NCBI GenBank assembly: GCA_028023455.1
Contig: JAQFVV010006208.1
Coordinates: 4,570,963-4,634,962, forward strand
Length of the DNA stretch: 64,000 nt
Direction: 5' to 3'
Origin: Epiperipatus broadwayi
Lineage: Eukaryota > Onychophora > Udeonychophora > Euonychophora > Peripatidae
A model generated the notes under the pieces. That model was not told the DNA's origin. It searched no databases and saw only the letters and a list, made by a program, of their open reading frames with translations. Both the position numbers and the translations under genes were made by a program. This document shows, one piece after another, positions 57,185 through 64,000 of the stretch (position 1 is its first letter; every line of letters starts with the position of its first letter).

Positions 57185-58168
57185 TTGTAAATGAGCATTT
57201 ATTTTATATAGTGCATGTTTATAAATTGTAATACATTAAAGATCAGCCTTTACAAGCTATTGTGCATGTGCTTTTCACGAGTGTTAATAATAAATGAATA
57301 CTTTAATTCCCAACACAAGATATAGTATTTATGAAAGAATAAAATGAATTCATTTATTCTTTCCAACCCAAATGCTTATATATCGGTAAATCTTAAGTAC
57401 TGGAAATCAAAGCATGAGGATAGACTACTCACTTTAAATTACTGTTTACGATGTCTGAATGAATGACGTCAACGAAATTATCTAGAATTTATTAAACGTC
57501 ACTCTCAAATGAAACTTAAACATATGTAAATAAGCATTTATTTTATATAGTGCATGTTTATAAATTGTAATACATTAAAGATCATTTGAGAGTGACGTTT
57601 TGTAAATTCTAGATAATTTCGTCGACGTCATTCATTCAGACATCGTAAACAGTAATTTAAAATGAGTAGTCTATCCTCACACTTTGATTTCCAATAAGTG
57701 GATTCATTTTGTTCTTTCATAAATACTATATCTTGTGTTGGGAATTAAAGTATTCATTTATTATTAACACTCGTGAAAAGTGCATGCACAATAGCTTGTA
57801 AAGGCTGAACTTTAATGTATTACAATTTATAAACATGCGCTATATAAAATAAATGCTTATTTACATATGTTTAAGTTTCATTTGAGAGTGACATTTCGTA
57901 AATTCTAGATAATTTCGTCGACGTCATTCATTCAGACATTGTAAATAGTAATTTGAAGTGAGTAGTCTATCCTCATGCTTTGATTTCCAGTACTTAAGAT
58001 TTGCCCATATATAAGCATTTGGGTTGGAAAGTATAAGTGGATTCATTTTGTTCTTTCATAAATACTATATCTTGTGTTGGGAATTAAAGTATTCATTTAT
58101 TATTAACACTCGTGAAAAGCGCATGCACAATAGCTTGTAAAGGCTGATCTTTAATGTATTACAATTAC
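57185..58168. repeat. Inverted plus tandem triplication of a ~300-nt unit
   Basis: One minus-oriented unit (about 57190-57520) is followed by two plus-oriented units (57580-57850 and 57868-58168). They share CTAGATAATTTCGTCGACGT, CATTCATTCAGACAT, ACTATATCTTGTGTTGGGAA and AACACTCGTGAAAAG. The copies differ by few bases, so the array is young. The family is unknown to me. Confidence 0.85.
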
Positions 58169-60283
58169 TAATTGTGTGTATGTGTGAATTTTAATTAAAT
58201 ATGTTCTGTATTTTTTATTTTATTTCAAATGTATTAAAATATTTATTCAAATGAAAAGGGTGTGCGTGGTTGTATTATGAGACAAAGCGATTATTTTAAT
58301 AAAAGAGAGCGAGATTTAAATTGTTGTTGAAATATATATGTTAATAGAACGTACACTTTTATTATGAGATAATATATTTAATTTATGGAAATAGAGTGGG
58401 GATTGAGATATATAATTGTTATTGAGAAGTGATTTAAGTTGAAACTAAAAGAGTAGGGAGTATCTTTTGAAATAAGGATTTTTGAATGACGCCAAAGTTT
58501 TATCGTGCAGTAAATTTTTGTTATTATTAAGAAATAGAATTTTAGAGTGGGTGGAGATTTTTAAGACAGCTACAATTCGATGAGCTAGCTGGGATTTCAG
58601 GTATTAGATTCGTTGCTGGTCGAGCGAACACGTTAATTACTCCATGATTAACTGGCGCCTAAAGGAAGCTTCATAAAATAAATAAAGTGTTTGATTGGCC
58701 AGTATTTTAATTTAGTAATCAAGTGTTTATATTATTGGTAGCTTGCTACCAATGATGTTGCTCACTCCACCTGAGGACCAGAAACCTTCAGGGATAGGAT
58801 AGTTTGTTAATGAGGGAAGAGTAAAAATATATTTCTATTTTTATTACTATAAAAAAAAAAAAGGTGGGCGGTTCAATATATATATAGGTCTACATTATTA
58901 ATTATTATACAATTCAATGGTATATAAATAGCCCTGTAGGCATACATAAATAATAATTAAGATTTATACGATCTATTTAGTCTCTAATTTGCTTTGATAT
59001 GTTTGGATGCAAGTTCTCTGCACTATACATAATATGGTGATGTCCAGCACAAAGTTAAATTTCCATCTATATGCCAGAAGCTTCTGACAGCAAGTATTCT
59101 TTTATTTTTTCTTCCTATTTTCTATCAATTGATTGTCAAATTACTCTTCTGATTTGCTCCTTTCAGATCCCACCAATAAGGTAATTATTCCATTTATTCG
59201 TGATACATCCTCAATTGGAAAATTTTACTTCTATTAAATTGTATTAAAAAAATTATTTTTAGGTTTCTAGAGTTGTTATCAATGAATGAATCAGGAGCTC
59301 ACAATCATTTAATTGTTAACAATGTATATTTTTGCTGAAAGAATTTAATTACTAATAGAGAATGAGTAGAAATTATACAAACTAAGAATATATATATATA
59401 TATACATCGTATAATTTAAAATTTTTAAATATTGAACAATGATCACATGGCTCACACGGGTCACATTAATTTACAAAGAAAATTGAAATTGGTTATGATT
59501 TTCTGTGTTATTCTTCATGATTTGTATCTCTTCAGAGATGATTGCATCTTGTTAAAGGCTTGAACATTTGCGTATTAATGCTCATGTATTTGTGTATATA
59601 TCTTGTTCAGCAATTTTTTTATTCCTTTGACATATTATTTTTATTTTGTTATTAAAAATTCTTGGATTTCTTCTATGATTGTTATTATATCCTAATGTAC
59701 ATCTGGTACGCCATATGGAAAAAAAGGATGAATATGCTAGCACGAATATGAGGATAGAAACCCTTGGCAAATGACCCTATAAGGCTGTTGTTTATTGTGG
59801 TATTTAAGCTAGTGAAAAGTTTGGACTATTTAAAGTCAATTAATTATTATACATAAATAGATTATTCTAGAATAGAATAATGTAGAGTAGATACTGTTTT
59901 TAATAAACATTTTGAATTGATAGGGAAGAAATATGCGGCCGTTTGTTTCAGAGTATAGTATCCACTTGTTAAAGGAATATTATAACTAAGTTTATAATTA
60001 TGGTCACTAAAATGAATAGTTGCTGAATTAGCAACAGATCTATATATTTTGACAAAGGATTGATTTTGATTTAAAAATTATGTTGTTCGGATTCTTTATA
60101 GTATAATAGAATTAAAAGAAAACAACAGCACAAATATGTGCAATCTAATATTTCCCAGAAATCATTTGAAGTCTGTTTATGGCTCTAAAGTAGTTTTTAA
60201 ACGTGAACTCCATAATCTTATCTTAATTTATCATGCATTATAATTGGTGAACTTTTAATTTAGTAATGTTTTTTTTTTTTTTT

Positions 60284-60380
60284 CATGTGTCATAGCATCA
60301 GCTGGGAAGTGAACCTGCTAACCCAGGACAACTGCTTGTAAAACAGCTGTCACTAACCTCTCAACCACCAAAGCTTGACA
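60284..60380 (-). mobile_element. tRNA-like SINE
   Basis: On the minus strand: CAAGCTTTGGTGGTTGAGAG, GTTAGTGACAGCTGTTTTAC, AAGCAGTTGTCC, GGTTCACTTCCCAGC, ending ATGACACATGAAAAAAAA. The terminal ATGACACATG plus A-run gives the SINE 3' end. Confidence 0.7.
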
Positions 60381-60545
60381 GTAGTTTAGTAATGTGATTT
60401 AGTAAAAAAATAGAGAAATGCTAATTTTTTTTAAAGAAATTTTTTTATATAATGTTCTTTTTTAAAATGTATCTAAAGAAAAATTAACTATAAAAATTGA
60501 AAACATATAAATTTTAAGTATGCGTTATTACATTTTTCATTTTAG

Positions 60546-60800
60546 GTAAACAAAGCATTTACTTATCAAGTCAACATCCTGAAGGTTACAAAAAGATCCA
60601 AGCATTAGAAGATGCAGCAAAATACAAACCGGAGATCTTATTTGAGACCAGACCTACAGAAAAACCTGTTTTTATTCGCCATCTTGTAAGTGTTGAAAGC
60701 TCAGAGGGAGAAAGTATTCATTTAGATGCTGTTCTTCAACCAATACAGGATGAAACTCTGAGAGTTGAGTGGTTTAAAAATGGCTTACCATTGACAGCAG
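60546..60800 (+). CDS. sls: Kettin-like exon: linker + N-half of Ig 10
   Basis: This exon is 255 nt, with acceptor CATTTTAG|GT. It reads SKQSIYLSSQHPEGYKKIQ with KR changed to KQ and GLEK to GYKK. The Ig half diverges most from the rest: EGESIHLDAVLQPIQDE (no B-strand Cys; EGQ is EGE) and VEWFKNGLPLTAG. The donor is GCAG|GTTTGT. The higher divergence may mark a change in module subtype along the protein. Confidence 0.9.
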
Positions 60801-60869
60801 GTTTGTAGTAATTATATTTAATTTAGAAATATCGTTCACATATTACACAAAATATAATTACAATAAATA

Positions 60870-62340
60870 ACTTTATCCTTCCCAGGCTATGAATCAAAAG
60901 CACTCTAAATGTTGAATAAAGAATTGAGAATAGAATAAATCCTTCTTGGAGTTCTCTTATCTATAATCATGCTTGAGTCAATATTGTTGATAATTTAGAG
61001 TGAAATTAATTTATCAGCCAGATGGAATATGTCACTTAAGAGTTATTAAACTCATAATTAATTATACAAGGCTGACGACAGAATTTTTTCTTTTGACACC
61101 TTGATTGTAATAATTAAATAAGATTTAATATGTAAATTTTAAATTAAACATAGCTCAATATATATATATAGAAAAGACGTGTTTCTCTATTTCTAAGAAG
61201 TGGTCGAACTAATTGATCTTTTGATAGTAAAATTGTTTTGCATATGAAGACTAATTTGCATATATTTGCAAACATCAACAACACTACAACATTTCTAATT
61301 CTTTGGCTATGAATATGAGGTTAAAAGACCTCGAATGCGCTAAGCTTGATATTTAACTATGATTTTTCTAGCTTCACCAACGAGCATTTGAAGCACAGTA
61401 TAATTGCTATAAACAAAGAGAGTAAATGCTCTTACCCCAGGCTATGAATTAAAATCATTTTAAATGATAAACAAAGGATCAAGAGTAGAATGACACCTAT
61501 TTTTGGAGTTCTGGTATCTATAAGTATACTTGATTGAACCTTGTTGATCATTCAGAGTGAAATTAATTTATCAGCCAGGTGGAATATGACATTTAAGAGT
61601 TATTTTAACTCATAATCAACTACACAAGGCTGGAGATCAAATTTTTTATTTGACATCTTGATTGTAATAATTAAATAAGGATTTAATATGTAAAATTTAC
61701 TTTAAACATATCTCAATGTATATGTAGACCAAGGAAGTAAATTACCCTCCCGCAGGTTTGAATTTAAAAAACTAAATGTTGAATAAATGATCAAGAATAG
61801 AGTGAATTCAACCTATTTTTGGAGCTTTGATGTTTATAAGGATACTTTTATCAACAGTTGATAATTTAAAGTGAAATTAATTTATCCAGATGGCATTCCA
61901 AGAATAGATGGATTCATTCTATTCTTGATCCTTTGTTCAACATTTAGAGACTTTCAATTCATGGCCTGGAGGAGGGTAATTTACTTCCTTTGTTTATATA
62001 TACACTGAGGTATGTTTAATTTAAAGTTTACATATTTAATTGTATTTAATTATTACTATCAAAGGGTTAGAAGTGAGATTCTGTCTCCATCCTTGTATAA
62101 ATGATTATGAGTTTAACAACTCTTTAGTGCCATATTTTACTGGATGATAAATCAATTTTGCTCTGAATTACCAACAATGTTGACAAAGGTAAGCTTATAA
62201 ATATTGGAGCTCCAAGAATAGGTCGATTCATTCTATCCTTGATTCTTTGTTCAACATTTAGAGTGCTTTTAATTTATATCATTGGGGGAGGGTAGTTTAC
62301 TCCTTTTGTTTACATATACATTTAGATGTGTTTAATTTAA
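60870..62340. repeat. Cluster of four diverged copies of an unnamed repeat
   Basis: Plus-oriented copies (about 60880-61160, 61430-61740, 61740-61890) and a minus-oriented part (61895-62340) share GAATCAAAAGCACTCTAAAT-like, AGTGAAATTAATTTATC, CTTAAGAGTTATT and TGATTGTAATAATTAAATAA blocks. The orientation switch makes a foldback. Confidence 0.7.
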
Positions 62341-62384
62341 CATTTAAATAAATCAGTTTGTAAATAAATTTTTAAAAAAATTAA

Positions 62385-62830
62385 ATAACTGAAACACTGG
62401 CTTATTATATACCTGTGTCTATATATGTAATATATAGGGTATATGAACACATACTTTCACACAACCCACCACTCTCCACTCTATTTCATAACACTGATAT
62501 ACTTGAACACACATATGTCGAAAAGATAAATAATCACCAATATACGTATTTCATGCTAAACCAGCAATCATCAGTTGGTCCAGATTATTATCTCTACACA
62601 TATATGCAATAAGTGCTCAGATATATATTAAAATAGCCAATCCTCATACTTTAATGGACAAGTTTCAATCTATTCCACATCCCAACTCTTCAACCGTCCA
62701 TCCAATTGAAAATCTGATGATGGAATGCTCAAAGGCCACCCTGAGGCCGAGATTCTTGTCACAGCCATGTTGACCTAAGGTCAATCTGAACCCCACATGT
62801 ACAGGACATAATCCATTTAGTACATATGCA
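62385..62830 (-). mobile_element. SINE S2 copy, long form
   Basis: It contains AACTGAAACACTGGCTTATT, CACACATATGTCGAAAAGAT, TTTCATGCTAAACCAGCAAT and CCATGTTGACCTAAGGTCAA. It is collinear over about 440 nt with 40490-40930, so this is the best guide to the full element. Confidence 0.75.
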
Positions 62831-63612
62831 GTAAAAAAAGAAGCCTTTTTATCAGAAGTGATAAATCGTGATTCTTGAGCATGAAATCAATTCTGCTCAC
62901 AACTTCGATCCACTTAACATCAAAGTAGTTTGCGCTGAGTTCACTGATTGACAAAGAAAATTTAAGAAGGCATGGTTTAGCACCAACGACACCTATGCAA
63001 TAAATGAAAAAGATTCATGTGTTGCTTTATCACGCAATTGGAATATGTAAATCTATCAATTTAAATATCAATTACTTTTCATATATTTGTCCTCTGCTTC
63101 CGCTCCCTCACAAATTTCACTTTATTTAGTGCCATGAATATGATTTCCCAGTCAAAAGCAGTGCTAAGCTATAGTTAATTTATAATATTTTCAATCCCTT
63201 TATAGCGAACTAAGATTCATATTAAATTACAAAAAAAGAAAAGAGTAAATTTTATAGTTATTTGATATTATTCAAAATTTCTAACAATAAGCAAGTAATT
63301 AGACTAGAATTATCTTTTTTTTTATTAATTTTCTTGCCTGCACAAAATGCTTCTGTTGGTTCCCATAGCAACATTTTTTATTTTAAAATAATAATTCTTT
63401 ATTTCAAAATAAAAATTATAATACATTTAACTTTTAACAATTATTATTACCATTTTCAAAACACTTTTAAATTTATTTTGTACACATGACTTTTAATATA
63501 TTTTAGAATAGTAATTATACCGCACTTCGAATGCTCGTTGGTGAAGTTAGAAATATCAAATATATAATAAAAAAAGCTATTAAACTCATCCATGAGGGTT
63601 ACATATATATAT

Positions 63613-63647
63613 AGACAGACAGTCACGGACGGACAGACAGACAGACT
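63613..63647. repeat. (GACA)n microsatellite
   Basis: An imperfect run of GACAGACAGTCACGGACGGA and further GACA units follows a (TA)n tract. Confidence 0.85.
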
Positions 63648-63896
63648 TGCATGTTTGTGCATTATATAAAGTTTTCTATCTAAAGACAGATAGTAATAAT
63701 TATGGAATTGGGTTTTATAACTAGTTGAATATTATTGGTAATACTTTGTTATTACTTGCCATCTCCATAAGTTTATTCTAGATTTAGAGCTTTTTCATAA
63801 ACTTTGTGTTTTTTACCTCATATATATAAATGTATCTATACATACCCAAATACACTTACAGCTAATCAAACTTATATAAAATATAATTCTTTTCAG

Positions 63897-64000
63897 GTCA
63901 CAAAATCAGAACTAGTCATGATTTTGGTCTAGTAGTATTAGATATTTTATCAGCGTATCCTGAAGATTCTGGAGTTTACTCTTGTAGAGCTATCAATGCT
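63897..64000 (+). CDS. sls: Kettin-like exon (partial): C-half of Ig 10, cut by the window end
   Basis: The acceptor is TCTTTTCAG|GT. It reads GHKIRTSHDFGLVVLDIL, then SAYPEDSGVYSCRAINA up to the last base of the window. HRF is HKI and VAL is VVL. The F-strand Cys is present, while its partner in the first half is Ala. About 40 nt of the expected 144 lie beyond the edge. Confidence 0.88.

Larger units (their letters stand above)
49603..60545. other. Intron 17 (about 10.9 kb), the largest
   Basis: It contains the H2b foldback (50650-51560), H2 fragments (51750-51895, 52360-52460), a LINE C-terminal ORF (52456-52938), a foldback with an H1-like core (53724-53903), an H4 copy (54035-54150), a long decayed inverted repeat (55590-56420), a triplicated inverted array (57185-58168) and a SINE (60284-60380). 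49620-50640, 54160-55580, 56600-57180 and 58180-60280 hold nothing I can name, apart from homopolymer runs (C at 55880, G at 56213). Confidence 0.7.
169..64000 (+). other. sls: Internal part of a kettin/sallimus-like (titin family) muscle gene, ten Ig-linker modules
   Basis: Nineteen exons joined by phase-1 introns give about 1318 residues without a stop: ten tandem modules of a roughly 35-40 residue linker and a roughly 95 residue I-set Ig domain. The linker signature (KRSI, then QHPEGLEKIQ, then LED) and the regular one-Ig-one-linker spacing are those of kettin. Kettin is the Z-disc/I-band actin-binding product of sallimus in insects, with a nematode counterpart; it binds thin filaments near the Z-disc and contributes passive stiffness. 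Conserved Ig features are EGQ-A-H-L-E, P-x-x-DP-x-L-x-VEWF, N-G-x-P-L-x-A-G, HDFG-x-V-A-LDI and DSG-x-Y. No ATG context, signal peptide, FnIII or kinase domain is in view, so both ends lie outside. Family assignment is strong; orthology to one named gene is inferred. Confidence 0.88.

Noticed and set aside
57400-57960. CUGAAUGA...GACGAAA in the triplicated array as a ribozyme
   Set aside because: There is an extra base in CUGANGA and I could not draw a consistent stem II and stem I, so it is reported only as a repeat.
1-64000. CRISPR arrays, operons, bacterial promoters or phage features
   Set aside because: The spliced Ig gene and animal retroelements show this is a eukaryotic nuclear sequence. 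No regular direct-repeat and unique-spacer pattern was seen.

Overview
This is an animal nuclear window, very AT-rich, in which coding sequence is only about 6%. It holds the interior of one large plus-strand muscle gene of the kettin/sallimus (titin-like) type. Nineteen exons (169 to the right edge) encode ten consecutive Ig-plus-linker modules of 132-134 residues. Each module begins with an (A/S)K(R/Q)SI-x-x-x-(S/T)QHPEG linker and ends in an I-set Ig fold with a WF/WY core and a D-x-G-x-Y-x-C corner. Neither the start nor the end of the gene is in the window. Kettin-type modules point to a protostome invertebrate. The base composition, giant introns and repeats suit an arthropod such as a chelicerate, but the species cannot be fixed from sequence alone.

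Layout: every intron is phase 1. Each module is split into a first exon of 252-258 nt (linker plus N-terminal half Ig) and a second exon of exactly 144 nt (C-terminal half Ig). Module 3 is the exception, a single 399-nt exon. Introns run from 82 nt to about 10.9 kb. No other real host gene was found on either strand.

The introns are packed with mobile-element debris: foldback/MITE-like elements (many inserted in TA runs), two tRNA-like SINE families, a hAT-type element with a perfect 8-bp target duplication, RTE-type LINE remnants, a Ty3/Gypsy remnant, and Penelope-like (GIY-YIG) remnants.

The most interesting signal is in those repeats. Several otherwise unrelated repeat families carry the same 38-46 nt motif, which folds as a type I hammerhead ribozyme: stem I, CUGANGA, stem II, GAAA, a tiny stem III, UH, stem I. 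The best copies (44906-44947 and 45362-45403, plus strand) have an intact core, a GUC cleavage site and a 6-bp stem I. They lie in tandem 456 nt apart, the retrozyme arrangement. A second set of families has UUGANAA in place of CUGANGA. That is a joint C3-to-U and G8-to-A change at the tertiary 3-8 base pair, with matching stem I and stem III pairings. I read it as a possible variant hammerhead class. The Penelope-like fragments fit, because that retroelement class is known to carry hammerheads.
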